Assembly: GCA_963575745.1 (NCBI GenBank)
Contig: CAUYUJ010017894.1
Location: 156,352-220,351 of the forward strand
Reading direction: 5' to 3'
Length of the DNA stretch: 64,000 bases
Source of the DNA: Prorocentrum cordatum
Lineage: Eukaryota; Sar; Dinophyceae; Prorocentrales; Prorocentraceae
A program made the translations under genes and the position numbers. The notes beneath the pieces are model-generated. The model saw only the letters and a list, made by a program, of their open reading frames with translations. It did not search any database and was not told the DNA's origin. Positions 31,960 through 46,300 of the stretch are shown here, piece after piece; the stretch's first letter is position 1; each line of letters starts with the position of its first letter.

Positions 31960-34900
31960 GGGCGCCGGCGGTAAGCCGTCAACCTTTCTTACCGCCGGGG
32001 AGCTCGTAGAGCTTCCTGACAATATATAGCGTGGAAAAAAACTCCAAAGAACGACTAGTTTTTCAGCCCAAGCGATTTCAGACCTCTCAAGATGACTCTA
32101 ACCAAAAAACAAACAGTCTCGCAACCCAGTTCGAGTATCGATCCGAGTTCAGACCTCTGAATGCGACAGGCGGGCGCGTCTGATGTCTGTGAATCCACTC
32201 ATGTGATTCCCAGCCCTGCAGCTCCCCTACAGCCCGAGTTAAGTGCAGTAAACCGACAGTATCGACTCGAATCATAGAATAGTTTCGCGTAGTTCGAGCA
32301 GCAGACCGAGTTCCGAGCTCTGGAATCGACCAACAGACGCGCCTGATGTGTACAAATCGATATCTGTGACCCGCAGCACTGTAGCCCTCCCCCAGCACGA
32401 GTTGAATGCAGAAAATTGAGAGCACTTCTCAAGATGATTCGGACAATACGAATAGTTTCGCGAACCTAGCTCGGGCAGCAGGCCGAGTTCAGAGCTCTCG
32501 GTTCAATAGACGAACGCGACTGATGATTCCCCATCGATGTCTGTGACAATGAGCCCTGTAGCTGCCCTACAGCTCGAGTGAAGTACAGAAAACTGAGAGC
32601 GTCTGTCAAGACGACTCGAATAATACGAATAGGTTTGCGGACCTAGCTCGGCTAGCAGACCGAGTTTAGACCTCTGGATTCAACAGGCGAACGCGCCTGA
32701 TAATTCTGAATGCGATAGGCGTGCTTACCAGCTCTGTAGCTGCCCTACAGCTCGAGTTAAGTACAGAAAACCGAGAGCGTCTGTCAAGACGACTCGAATA
32801 ATACGAACAGGTTTGCCGACCTAGCTCGGCTAGCAGACCGAGTTCAGACCTCTGGATTCAACGGGCGAACGCGCCTGATAATTCTGAATGCGATAGGTGT
32901 GCTTACCAGCTCTGTAGCTGCCCTACAGCTCGAGTTAAGAAAAAAATACCGACAACGCGTATCAAGATGACTCGAAACGGCCGATCCCGCCGAGACGCTT
33001 TTTGACAGTAAAATGTACCCGATCGAGCTGAGATCAAAATGGCGAGCGGGAATAAGATCGAATATCACGGGAAAAAATACTAGAGCTCAAACGAATTGTT
33101 CAATTTCGAGAACGAATTTTTCAACCGACCAAAAATCAGCAAAAGGTCCGTCGAGATTTTTCTTGCCAACTAGCTCTCCAGCGCTCCGGAACTGGCGCCG
33201 GCGGTGAACCGTCAACCTGGTCACCGCCGGGAACCTCGTAGAGCTCATTTCACGCGTAAGAGTGCGTCGAAAGAGAGAGCTTCTGGAAGCATTTCTCGAA
33301 AAAAGAAAAATTGATTTTTTCGCTTCGACATGAAGATGGTTCCGCCAAGTGTTTTGATAGTAAAAGTGCGCCTACAGAGCTCATACTAAGACAGAGCGGC
33401 CCTCGTAAGCGTTTACAAGTGCGAAAAATCTGCTTTCTCAAAATGAATTGTCAAATATCTTTCAAAAACTGGGCGCCGGCGGTAAACCGTCAACCTTTCT
33501 TACCGCCGGGGACTCGTAGAGCTTCCTGACAGTATATAGCGTGGAGAAAAACTTAAAGAACGACTAGTTTTTCAGCCCAAGCGATTTCAGACCTCTCAAG
33601 ATGACTCTAACAAAAAAACAAACAGTTTCGCAACCCATTTCGAGTATCAAACCGAGTTCAGACCTCTGAATGCGACAGGCGGGCGCGTCTGATGTCTGCA
33701 AACACTCATGTGATTCCCAGCCCTGCAGCCCCCCTACAGCCCGAGTTTCTGTGCAGAAAACCGACAGTGGCGACTCGAATACTAGAATAGTTTCGCGAAC
33801 CTAAATCGAGCAGCAGACCGGGTTCGGACCTTCGGAATCGACCGACAGACGCGCCTGAGGTTTGAAAATCGATGTCGGTGAACCGCAGCACTGTAGCCCT
33901 CCCCCAGCACGAGTTGAGTGCAGAAAATTGAGAGCACTTCTCAATATAATACGCACAATACAAATAGTTTCGCGAACCTAGCTCGGACAGCAGGCCGAGT
34001 TCAGAGCTCTCGGTTCAATAGACGAACGCGACTGATGATTCCCCATCGATGTCTGTGACAATGAGCCCTGTAGCTGCCCTACAGCTCGAGTTAAGTACAG
34101 AAAACCGAGAGCATCTGTCAAGATGACTCGAATAATACGAATAGGTTTGCGGACCTAGCTCGGCTAGCAGACCGAGTTCAGACCTCTCGATTTGACAGGC
34201 GAACGCGCCTGATAATTCTGAATGCGATAGGTGTGCTTACCAGCTCTGTGGCTGCCCTAGAGCTCGAGTTAAGTACAAAATACCGACAACGCGTGACAAG
34301 ATGACTCGAAACGGCCGTTCCCGCCGGGACGCTTTTTGGCAGTAAAAGGTACCCGATCGAGCTGAGATCAAGATGGCGAGCGCGAATAAGATCGAATATC
34401 ACGGGAAAAAAAACTAGAGCTCAAACGAATTGTTGAATTCCGAGAACAAAATTTTCAACCGACCAAAAGTCACCAAAAGGTCCGTCGAGATTTTTCTTGC
34501 CAACTAGCTCTCCAGCGCTCCAGAACTGGAACCGGCGGCAAACCGTCAACCAGATTACCGCCGGAGCCCTCGTAGAGCTCTTCTCTTGCACGGCCCTGCT
34601 CGGTACATATGCAGGTAGAGTCTGGAAGAAAATCCCAGAAAACTCGAAAAAGCACGTTTTTACGTTTTTATCAGAAGACGGTTTCGCCAAGTGTTTTGAT
34701 AGTAATACTACACCTAGAGCCCTCAGAATTGCTTGGCGAACGCAAAATAACCCACTCAGGTGCGAAAAATACCAGATCTCAAAACGAATGTTCAAATTTC
34801 TCACGAAGTTTCTCCAACCGACCCAAATGTCGCACATTGTCCGTCAGGGCCGGGTCGGCCAACTGGAACCGGCGGTCCGTCAACCAGGTCACCGCCGGGA

Positions 34901-37307
34901 ACCTCGTAGAGCTCTTCTCTCGTGCGGAGCGTCTCGGTACATATGCATGAAGACTCTGGGGAAGATCCCCAAAACTCGAAAAATCACGTTTTGCATTTTT
35001 ATCGAAAGACGGTTTCGCCAAGTGTTTTGATAGCACTGCCCCTACAGGCACGAGAATTCATTCGCGAACGCGAAATAACCCACTACAGGTGCGAAAAATA
35101 CCAGTTCTCAAAATGAATGTTCAAATCTCTCAGAAAGTTTGTCCAACCGACCCAAAGTTCGCACATTGTCCGTCGGGGCCGGGTCGGCCAACTGGGCGCC
35201 GGCGGTAAAGATGACTCTAACAAAAAACAAATAGTTTCGCAAACCGAGTTCGACCTCTGAATGCGACCGGCGGGCGCGTCTGATGTCTGCGAATCCACTC
35301 ATGTGACTCCCAGCCCTGCAGACCACCTACAGACCGAGTTAAGTGCAGAAAACCGACAGAATAGTTTCGCGGACGTAGTTCGAGCAGCAAACCGAGTTCC
35401 GAGCTCTGAAATCGACCGACAGACGCGCCTGATGTGTGAAAATCGATATCTGTGACCCACAGCACTGTAGCCCTCCCCCAGCACGAGTTGAGTGCAGAAA
35501 ATTGAGAGCACTTCTAAAGATGATTCGGACAATACGCATAGTTTCGCGAACCTAGCTCGGGCAGCAGGCCGAGTTCAGAGCTGTCGGTTCAATAGACGAA
35601 CGCGACTGATGATTCTCCGCCGATGTCTGTGACGATGAGCCCTGTAGCTGCCCTACAGCTCGAGTTCAGTACAGAAAACCGAGAGCATCTCTCAAGATGA
35701 CTCGAATAATACGACTAGGTTTGCGGACCTAGCTCGGCTAGCAGACCGAGTTCAGACCCTGGATTCAACAGGCGAACGCGCCTAATAATTCTGAATGCGA
35801 TAGCTGTGCTCACCAGCTCTGTAGCTGCCCTACAGCTCGAGTTGAGTACAGAAAACCGAGAGCGTCTCTCAAGATAACTCGAATAATACGAATAGAATTG
35901 CGGACCTAGCTCGGCTGGCAGACCGACTTCAGACCTCTGGATTCAACAGGCGAACGCGCCTAATAATTCTGAATGCGATGGGTGTGCTTACCAGCTCTGT
36001 AGCTGCCCTACAGATCGAGCTAAGTACAAAATACCGACAACGCGTATCAAGATGACTCGAAACGGCCGATACCCGATCGAGCTGAGATCAAGATGGCGAG
36101 CAGGAATCGAATATCACGGGAAAAAATACTAGAGCTCAAACGAATTGTTGAATTTCGAGAACAAAATTTTCAACCCACCAAAAGTTGTGAAAAGTTCAGT
36201 TCTTTTTTTCGAGCCAACTAGCTCTCCAGCGCGCCGGAATTACTCTTAAGTTTCCAGCAACTAGCTTCGGGAAGCTCCACGAGTCACTAGCTGCACCCCG
36301 CGCCCGAATTCCTCTAGCTCATCGATGCCGAAGAGCTCTACGAGGTACTAGCTGCACCCGCGCCCGAATTCCTCTAGCTCATCGATGCCGAAGAGCTCTA
36401 CGAGGTATTCCTCTTAAGCTTCGAGCAATAACTTGCTAAGGGATGCTCTACGAGTTAATTGCGAAACCACCCAAAAGTTACCACTTTGTCCTTTCTGGCC
36501 GGGTCGACCAACTAGCTCCGCCCCGCGCCGGAATTCCTCTAGCTCATCGATGCCGAAGAGCTCTACGAGGTACTGGGAACCGGCGGTAAACCGTCAACCA
36601 GGTTACCGCCGGGCACCTCGTAGAGCTCTTTCGTTGCAGCGCTTCTCGGAACACATCAAGGAAGCTTCTCAAGCAAGAGCCGAAAAAATCGAGAAATCAC
36701 GATTTTTCGGTTTTCATCCAAAACCGGTTCCTGCAAGTCTTTCGATAGTAACTAGCGCCGGCGGTGAACCGTCAACCTGGTCACCGCCGGGAACCTCGTA
36801 GAGCTCCTTCCACCCATAAGAGCGCCGAGAATCGCAGGAGAGAACTTCGCAGTAGATGTTCTTCAAATCCTCAATTTTCAATGTTTCTATGTCAATCTGA
36901 GGTCAGGTTTCTGGCTTCGCTCAGAAGAATTTTTCGACGAATGAACTGAGAATTTGAGAGGCACCTTCTGTGATGCGAAGCTTCGCTCTGCGCAATTACC
37001 AGCCCAAACGAATGGTTAGAGCTGCAAAATCGGCTGAGCCAGGCCGCGGATGGTATGATTGCGTCCCTTTTCGAAATTTCGCTAACTAGCTCCAGCCTGT
37101 CGCCGAATTCCTCTATCTCTCATACCATGAGAGCTCTACGAGGTATATTGCAGCTCCGGACCTGAAAATTTTACTGGCTGACGCGTCATAACCCACTACA
37201 CGTGAGAAAAATCTGTTTTCTGAAAATGAATTGTCAAATATCTTTCAAATCTTAGCAAAACCGACCCAAAGTCACCACTTTGTCTCCTAAGGCCGGGTCG
37301 GCCAACT
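31960..37307. repeat. Satellite block 4c: alternating long and short modules
   Basis: Hairpin junctions start at 31960, 33194 (TGA/TCA type), 33471, 34528, 34865, 35194 (left arm only), 36575 and 36754. The 35194 copy breaks off after GGCGGTAAAG and runs straight into a monomer, a recombination breakpoint. At 36280-36575 two nearly identical ~66-bp stretches of GAATTCCTCTAGCTCATCGATGCCGAAGAGCTCTACGAGGTA text occur in tandem. 36830-37145 is a poorly matched module with little similarity to the rest. No gene seen. Confidence 0.8.
36550..36640. repeat. Nested palindrome: outer AGCTCTACGAGGT arms around the hairpin
   Basis: GAGCTCTACGAGGTA on the left and ACCTCGTAGAGCTC on the right enclose CCGGCGGTAA/TTACCGCCGG. 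The result is a two-layer cruciform-capable structure. A second example is at 39950-40030. Confidence 0.8.
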
Positions 37308-40300
37308 GGGCGCCGGCGGTAAACCGTCAACCTTTCTTACCGCCGGGGGACTCGTAGAGCTTCCTGACAGTATATAGAGTGGGAAATAATCCAGAACGAC
37401 TAGTTTCCATGACTCTAACAAAAAAACAAACAGTTTCGCAATCCAGTTCGAGTATCAGACCGAGTTCAGACCTCGCAATGCGACAGGCGGACGCGTCTGA
37501 TGTCTGCGAATCGACTCATGTGATTACCAGCCCTGCAGCCCCCCGACAGCCCGAGTTAAGTGCAGAAAACCGAGAGCATCTCTCAGAATGACTCGAATAA
37601 TACAATAGTTTCGCGAATCTGTTTCGAGCAGCAAATCAAGTTCTGAGCTTTCGAATCGTCCAACGAACGCGTCTGATGTGTGCAAATCGATTTCTATGAC
37701 CCGCAGCACTGTAGCCCTCCCCCAGCACGAGTTGAGTGCAGAAAATTGAGAGCACGTTGCACGATGATTCGGAGAATACGAATAGTTTCGCGAAGCTAGC
37801 TCGGGCAGCAGGCCGAGTTCAGAGCTCTCGATACAACAGACAAACGCGCCCGATGATTCCCAATCGATTTATGTGACTATAGGCTCTGTAACTGCCCTAA
37901 AGCTCGAGTTAAGTACAGAAAACCGAGAGCGTTTGTCAAGATGACTCGAATAATACGAATAGGTTTGCGGACCTAGCCCAGCTAGCAGACCGAGTTTAGA
38001 CCTATGGATTTAACAGGCGAACGCGCCTGACGATTCTGAGTGCGATAGGTGTGCTTACCAGCACTGTAGCTGCCCTAGACCTCGAGTTAAGCAGAAAATA
38101 CCGACAACGCGTATCAAGTTGACTCGAATAATACGAATAGGTTTGCGGACCTAGCTCGGCTAGCAGACCGAGTTCAGACCTCTGGATTCAACAGGCGAAC
38201 GCGCCTGATGATTCTGAGTGCGATAGGTGTGCTTACCAGCACTGTAGCTGCCCTACAGCTCGAGTTAAGTAGAAAATACCGACAACGCGTATCAAGTTGA
38301 CTCGAATGATACGAATAGATTTGCGGACCTAGCTCGGGTAGCAGACCGAGTTCAGACCTCTGGATTGAACAGGCGAACGCGCCTGATGATTCTGAGTGCG
38401 ATAGCTGTGCTTACAGGCACTGTAGCTGCCCTACAGCTCGAGTTAAGTTGAAAACACCGACAGCCCGTAGCAAGATGACTCGAAACGGCCGTTCCCGCCA
38501 CCGTGCTTTTTGGCCTTCAAAGTTACCCCATCGAGCTGAGATCAAGGTGGCGAGCGGGAATAAGATCAAATTCACGGGGCAAAATACTAGAGCTCTAACG
38601 AATTGTCAAATTTCGAGAACAAAATTTTCAACCGAGCAAAAGTCACCAAACTGGGCGCCGGCGGTAAACCGTCAACCTTTCTTACCGCCGGGGGACTCGT
38701 AGAGCTTCCTGACAATATATAGTGTGGAAAAAAATCCAAAGAACGACTAGTTTTTGAGCCTCAGCGATTTCAGACCTCTCAAGATGACTCTAACCAAAAA
38801 ACAAACAGTTTCGCAACCCAGTTCGAGTATCGAACCGAGTTCAGACCTCTGAATGCGACAGGCGGGCGCGTCTGATGTCTGTGAATCCACTCATGTGCTT
38901 CCCAGCCCTGCAGCCCCCCGTACAGCCCGAGTTAAGTGCAGAAAACCGACAGTATCGACTCAAATAATAGAATAGTGTCGCGTACCTAGTTCGAGCAGCA
39001 GGCCGAGTTCTGAGCTCTGGAATCGACCAACAGACGCGCCTGCTGTGCGGAAATCGCTCCCCCAGCACGAGTTCAGTGCAGAAAATTGAGAGCACTTCTC
39101 AAGGTGATTCAGACAATACAAATAGTTTCGCGAATCTAGCTCGGGCAGCAGGCCGAGTTCAGAGCTCTCGGTTCAATAGACGAATGCGACTAATGATTTT
39201 GCATCGATGTCTGTGTCAATGAGCCCTCTAGCTGCCTTACAGCTCGATTTAAGTACAGAAAACCGAGAGCGTCTGTCAAGATGACTCGAATAATACAAAT
39301 AGGTTTGCGCACCTAGCTCGGCTAGCAGACCGAGTTCAGACCTATGGATTCAACAGGCGAACGCGCCTGATAATTCTGAATGCGATAGGTGTGCTTACCA
39401 GCTCTGTAGCTGCCCTACAGCTCGTGTTGAGTACAGAAAACCGAGAGCGTCTGTCAAGATGACTCGAATAATACAAATAGGTTTGCGAACCTAGCTCGGC
39501 TAGCAGACCGAGTTCAGACCTCTGGATTCAATAGGCGAACGCGCCTGATATTCTGAATGCGATAGGTGTGCTTACCAGCTCTGTAGCTGCCCTACAGCTC
39601 GAGTTAAGTACAAAATACCGACATCGCGTATCAAGATGACTCGAAACGGCCGTTCCCGCCTGCCTGCTTTTTGGCCTTCAAAGTTACCCGATCGAGCTGA
39701 GATCAAGATGGCGAGCGGGAATAAGATCGAATATCATGGGAAAAAATACTAGAGCTCTAACGAATTATCAAATTTCGAGAACAAAATTTTCAACCGACCA
39801 AAAGTCAGCAAAAGGTCCGTCGAGATTTTTGTTGCCAACTAGCTCTCCAGCGCGCCGGAATTACTCTTAGCTTCCAGCTATAACTAGCTAAGGGAAGCTC
39901 TACGAGTTACTAGCTCCACCCTGCGCCGGAATTTTTCTAGCTAATCGATGCCGAAGAGCTCTACGAGGTACTGGCGCCGGCGATGAACCGTCAACCTGGT
40001 CACCGCCGGGAACCTCGTAGAGCTCCTTTCACGCATAAGAGTGCTCAGAGTCGAAAGAGAGAGCTTCTGGAAGCATTTCTCGAAAAAGGGAAAAATTGAT
40101 TTTTTTCGTGTCGACATGAAGATGGTCCCGCCAAGTGCTTTGATAGTAAAAGTGCGCCTACAGAGCTCATACTAAGACAGAGAGGCCCTCATAGTCGTTT
40201 ACAGGTGCGAAAAATCTGCTTTCTCAAAATGAATTATCAAATATCTTTCAAAAAATTCCAAAACCACCCAAAAGTTAACACTTTGTCCTTTCTGGCCGGG

Positions 40301-43300
40301 TCGACCAACTGGACGCCGGCGGTAAACCGTCAACCTTGGTTACCGCCGGGAGACTCGTAGAGCTTCCAGCTCGACTGAAGTTGATAACACGGAGGACCTA
40401 GCAACATTCCGACTCATATTAAATATATTATTTCCTCTCAATGCGACAGGCGGGCGCGTCTTGTCTGCGAGTCGACTTCTATCATTACCAGCCCTGCAGC
40501 CCCCTACAGCCCGAGTTAAGTGCAGAAAACTGACAGCACCTCTCAGGATGACTCCAATTACAGTAGTTTTGCAGACCTAATTCGGGCAGCAGACAAGTTC
40601 CGAGCTCTGGTTTCTGCAGACGGATGATGTCTCTAAATCGATTGCTGTCCCCAGGAGCACTGTAGCCTCCCTAGCAATACCGACAGCACTTCTCAGGATG
40701 ACTCGAACAATACGAATAGTTTTGCACCTAGCTCGGGCAGCAGGCCAAGTTCAGTGCTCTTGAGTCAACGAACAAAGGCGCCTGGTGATTTCCAATAGAT
40801 TTCTGTGACTACGAGCTCTGTAGCTGCCCTACGGCTCGAGTTAGGTACAGAAAACCGAGGGCGCCTATCAAGATGACCCAAATAATACGAATAGGTTTGC
40901 GGACCTAGCTCGGCTAGCAGACCGAGTTCAGACCTCTAGATTTAACAGGCGAACGCGCCTAATGGTTCTGACTGCGATAGGTGTGCTTGCCAGCTCTGTA
41001 GCTGTTTTACAGCTCGAGTTAAGACCAGAAAACCGAGAGTTTCTGTCAAGTTGACTCGAATAATACAAACAGGTTTGCGACCCTAGCTCGGCTCACAGAC
41101 CGAGTTCAGACCTCTGGGTTCAACAGGCGATCGCGCCTGATCATTCTGCATGCATTAGCTGTGCTTACCAGCTCTGTAGCTGCCCTGGAGCTCGAGTTAT
41201 GTTCAGAAAACCGACAGCGCGTATCAAGATGACTCGAAACGGGCGTTCCCGCCACAGTGCTTTTTGGCCTTCAAAGTTACCCGATCGAGCTGAGATCAAG
41301 ATGGCGAGCGGGAATAAGATCGAATATCACGGGAAAAAATACTAGAGCTCAAACGAATTGTTGAATTTCGAGAACGAAATTTTCAACCGAGCAAAAGTCA
41401 GCAAACTGGGCGCCGGCGGTAAACCGTCAACCTTTCTTACCGCCGGGGGACTCGTAGAGCTTCCTGACAATATATAATGTGGAAAAGGATTTCAGAGAAC
41501 GACTAGTTTTTCAGCCCATAGACCCCTCAAGATGACAGTTTTCCAATCGAGCTCGAGTATGAGACCGAGTTCAGATCTCTGAATGCGACAGGCGGACGCG
41601 TCTGATGTCTGCAGATCGATTCCTGTGATTACCAGCTCTGCAGCCACCAATACGGCCTGAGTTAAGTGCAGAAAACCGAGAGTACCTCTCAGGATGACTC
41701 GAATAATACAACAGTTTTGCGGATCTCGTTCGAGCAGCAGACCGAGTTCCGAGCTCTCAGTTCGGCGAACGGGCGCGCCTGATGTCTCGAAATCGGTTTC
41801 TCTGACCAGCAGCACTGTAGCCCCCCCCCAGCACGATTTAAGTACAGAAAACCGAGAGCACTTCTCAAGATGACTCGAACAATACCAATAGGTTCGCGAA
41901 CCTAGCTCGGGGAGCAGGCCGAGTTCAGAGCTCTTGATTCAACAGACGAACGCGCCTGATAATTCTCAATCGATTTCTGTGATTATCAGCTCTGTGCCTG
42001 CCCTACAGATCGAGTTAAGTACGAAAAACCGAGAGCGTCTACTACAATAATTCGAATAATACGAATAGGTTTGCGACCCTAGCTCGGCTAGCAGACCGAG
42101 TTCAGACCTCTGGATTCAACAGGCGAACGCGCCTGATCATTCTGAATGCATTAGCTGTGCTCACCAGCTCTGTAGTTGTCTTGAAGCTCGAGTTATCTTG
42201 AGAAAACCGACAGCGCGTATCAAGACGACTCGAAACGGCCGTTCCCGCCGGGACGCTTTTTGGCCTTCAAAGTTACCCGATCGAGCTGAGATCAAGATGG
42301 CGAGCGGGAATAAGATCGAATATCATGGGAAAAAATACTAGAGCTCTAACGAATTGTCAAATTTCGAGAACAAAATTTTCAACCGACCAAAAGTCACCAA
42401 AAGGTCCGTCGAGATTTTTCTTGCCAACTAGCTCTCCAGCGCTCCGGAATTACTGGCGCCGGCGGTGAACCGTCAACCTGGTCACCGCCGGGAACCTCGT
42501 AGAGCTCCTTGCATCCGTGACAAAGCTCAGGATCAAAGCGAGAGCTTCTGGCAGCTTTTCTACAAAAACTTCAAGTTGAGATTTTTCGGAGTCAACATGA
42601 AGTCGGTTGCTCCAAGTGAACTGGTATTAAAAATGGCTCTAGAGAGCTGAGCTGCTCAGGGAACAAAGTTCATATGTCAATGCTCGGAGTAAAAATCTGC
42701 TTTCTCAAAATGAATTGTCAAATATCTTTCAAAAAATTACAAAACCACCCAAAAGTTGCCACATTGTCCGCCTCGGCCGGGTGGGCCAACTGGGCGCCGG
42801 CGGTAAACCGTCAACCTTTCTTACCGCCGGGGGACTCGTAGAGCTTCCTGACAATATATAATGTGGAAACGAATTTCAGAGAACGACCAGTTTTCGCTTA
42901 TGAACCTCCAAAGATGACTCTAACAAAAACAGTTTCGCAGATTTCGTTCGAGCAGCAGACCGAGTTTCGAGCGATCGGTTCGACGAACGGACGCGCCTGA
43001 TGTCTCGAAATCGATTCCTGTGACCAGCAGAGCTATAGCCCTCCCCCAGCACGATTTATGTACAGAAAACCGAGAGCACTTCTCAAGATGACTCGAACAA
43101 TACGAATGGGTTCGCGAACCTAGCTCGGAGAGAAGGCTGATTTCAGAGCTCTTGATGCAACAGACGAACGCGCCTGATAAGTCTCAATCGATTTCTGTTA
43201 GTATGAGCTCTGTGGCTGCCCTATAGATCGAGTTAAGTACGAAAAACCGAGAGCGTCTGCTACAATGACTCGAATAATACGAATAGGTTTGCGACCCTAG

Positions 43301-46300
43301 CTCGGCTAGCAGACCGAGTTCAGACCTCTGGGTTCAACAGGCGATCGCGCCTGATCATTCTGGACGCATTAGCTGTGCTGACCAGCTCTGTAGGTGTCCT
43401 GAAGCTCGAGTTATGTTCAGAAAACCGACAGCGCGTATCAAGATGACTCGAAACGGGCGTTCCCGCCACAGTGCTTTTTGGCCTTCAAAGTTACCCGATC
43501 GAGCTGAGATCAAGATGGCGAGCGGGAATAAGATCGAATATCACGGGAAAAAATACTAGAGCTCTAACGAATGGTTGAATTTCGAGAACGAAATTTTCAA
43601 CCGACCAAAAGTCAGCAAAAGTTCCGTCGAGATTTTTCTTGCCAACTGGGCGCCGGCGGTAAACCGTCAACCTTTCTTACCGCCGGGGGACTCGTAGAGC
43701 TTCCTGACAATATATAATGTGGCAAAGAACGACTAGTTTTTCAGCCCAAGCGATTATAGACCTCTCAAGATGACTCTAACAAAACAAACGAACAGTTTTC
43801 CAATCGAGCCCGAGTATGAAACCGAGTTCAGACCTCTGAATGCGACAGGCGGACGCGTCTGATGTCTGCGGATCGATTCCTGTGATTACCAGCTCTGCAG
43901 CCCCCCATACAGCATGAGTTAAGTGCAGAAAACCGAGAGTACCTCTCAGGATGACTCGAATAATACAACAGTTTCGCGGATCTCGTTCGAGCAGCAGACC
44001 GAGTTCCGAGCTCTCGGTTCGACGAACAGACGCGCCTGATGTTTCGAAATCGATTCCTGTGACCAGCAGCACTGTAGCCCTCCCCCAGCACGATTTAAGT
44101 ACAGAAAACCGAGAGCACTTCTCAAGATGACTCGAACAATACCAATAGATTCGCGAACCTAGCTCGGGGAGCAGGCCGAGTTCAGAGCTCTTGATTCACC
44201 AGACGAACGCGCCTGATATTTCTCAATCGATTTCTGTGATTATGAGCTCTGTGGCTGCCCTACAGATCGAGTTAAGTACGAAAAACCGAGAGCGTCTGCT
44301 ACAATGACTCGAATAATACAAATAGGTTTGCGACCCTAGCTCGGCTAGCAGACCGAGTTCAGACCTCTGGATTCAACAGGCGAACGCGCCTGATCATTCT
44401 GGATGCATTAGCTGTGCTGACCAGCTCTGTAGTTGTCCTGAAGCTCGAGTTATCTTGAGAAAACCGAGAGCGCGTATCAAGATGACTCGAAACGGCCGTT
44501 CCCGCCCCCCTGCTTTTTGGCCTTCAAAGTTACCCGATCGAGCTGAGATCAAGATGGCGAGCGGGAATAAGATCGAATATCATGGGAAAAAATACTAGAG
44601 CTCTAACGAATGGTCAAATTTCGAGAACAAAATTTTCAACCGACCAAAAGTCAGCAAAAGGTCCGTCGAGATTTTTCGTTGCCAACTAGCTCTCCAGCTC
44701 CCCGGAACTGGGCGCCGGCGGTAAACCGTCAACCTTTCTTACCGCCGGGGGACTCGTAGAGCTTCCTGAAATATAAAGTGCTGGAAAAAACTCCAAAGAA
44801 CGACTAGTTTTGCAGCCCAAGCGATTATAGACCTCTCAAGATAACGCTAACAAAAACCAACCGGTTTCGCAACCCAGTTCGAGTATCAAACCGAGTTCAG
44901 ACCTCTGAATGCGACAGGCGGCCGCGTCTGATGTCTGCGAATCCACTCATGTGATTCCCAGCCCTGCAGCCCCCCTACAGCTCGAGTTAAGTGCAGAAAA
45001 CCGACAGTACCGACTCGAATAATAGAATAGTTTTGCGGACCTAGTTCGAGCAGCAGACCGAGTTCCGAGCTCTGGAATCGACCGACAAACGCGCCTCATG
45101 TGTTCGAATCGATATGTCTGACTCGCAGCACTGTAGCCGGCCCCAAACACGAGTTAAGTGCAGAAAACCGAGAGCACTTCTCAAGATGACTCGGACAATA
45201 CGAATAGTTTCGCGAACCTAACTCGTGCAGCAGACCGAGTTCAGAGCTCTCGGTTCAGTAGACGAACGCGACTCATGGTTCCCCATCGATGTCTGTGACA
45301 ATGAGCCCTGTAGCTGCCCTACAGCTCGAGTTAAGTACAGAAAATCGAGAGCGTCTGCCAAGGTGACTCGAATAATACGAATAGGTTTGCGAACCTAGCT
45401 GGGCTAGCAGACCGAGTTCAGACCTCTGGATTCAACAGGCGAGCGCGCGTGATGATTCTGAGTGCGATAGGTGTGCTTACCAGCGCTGTAGCTGCCCTAC
45501 AGCTCGAGTTGAGTAGAGAAATCCAACAACACGTATCAAGTTGACTCGAATAATACGAATAGGTTTCCGGACCTAGCTCGGCTAGCAGACCGAGTTCAGA
45601 CCTGTGGATTCAACAGGCGAACGCGCCTGATGATTCTGAGTGCGATAGCTGTGCTTACCAGCACTGTAGCTGCCCTACAGCTCGAGTTAAGAAAATACCG
45701 ACAGCGCGTATCAAGATGACTCGAAACGGCCGTTCCCGCCGTGTGCTTTTTGGCCTTCAAAGTTACCCGATCGAGCTGAGATCAAGATGGCGAGCGGGAA
45801 TAAGATCGAATATCATGGGAAAAAATACTAGAGCTCTAACGAATTGTCAAATTTCGAGAACAAAATTTTCAACCGACCAAAAGTCACCAAAAGGTCCGTC
45901 GAGATTTTTCTTGCCAACTGGCGCCGGCGGTGAACCGTCAACCTGGTCACCGCCGGGAACCTCGTAGAGCTCCTTGCACGCGTAAGAAAGCTCAGAATCG
46001 AAGCGAAGAGCTTATGGGAGCTTTTCTAGAAAAACGTAAAATTGAGATTTTTTGGAGTCAACATGAAGTCGTTCCCGGAAGTCAACTGATACTAAAACTG
46101 CCTCTAGAGAGCTGAGCTGCTGAAGAAACAAAGTTTATATGCCAATTCTCGGCGTAAAAATCTGCTTTCTCAAAATGAATTGTCAAATATCTTTCAAAAA
46201 ATCGCAAAACCACCTAAACTGGGCGCCGGCGGTAAACCGTCAACCTTTCTTACCGCCGGGGGACTCGTAGAGCTTCCTGAAAAAATTAAGTGTGGGAAAA

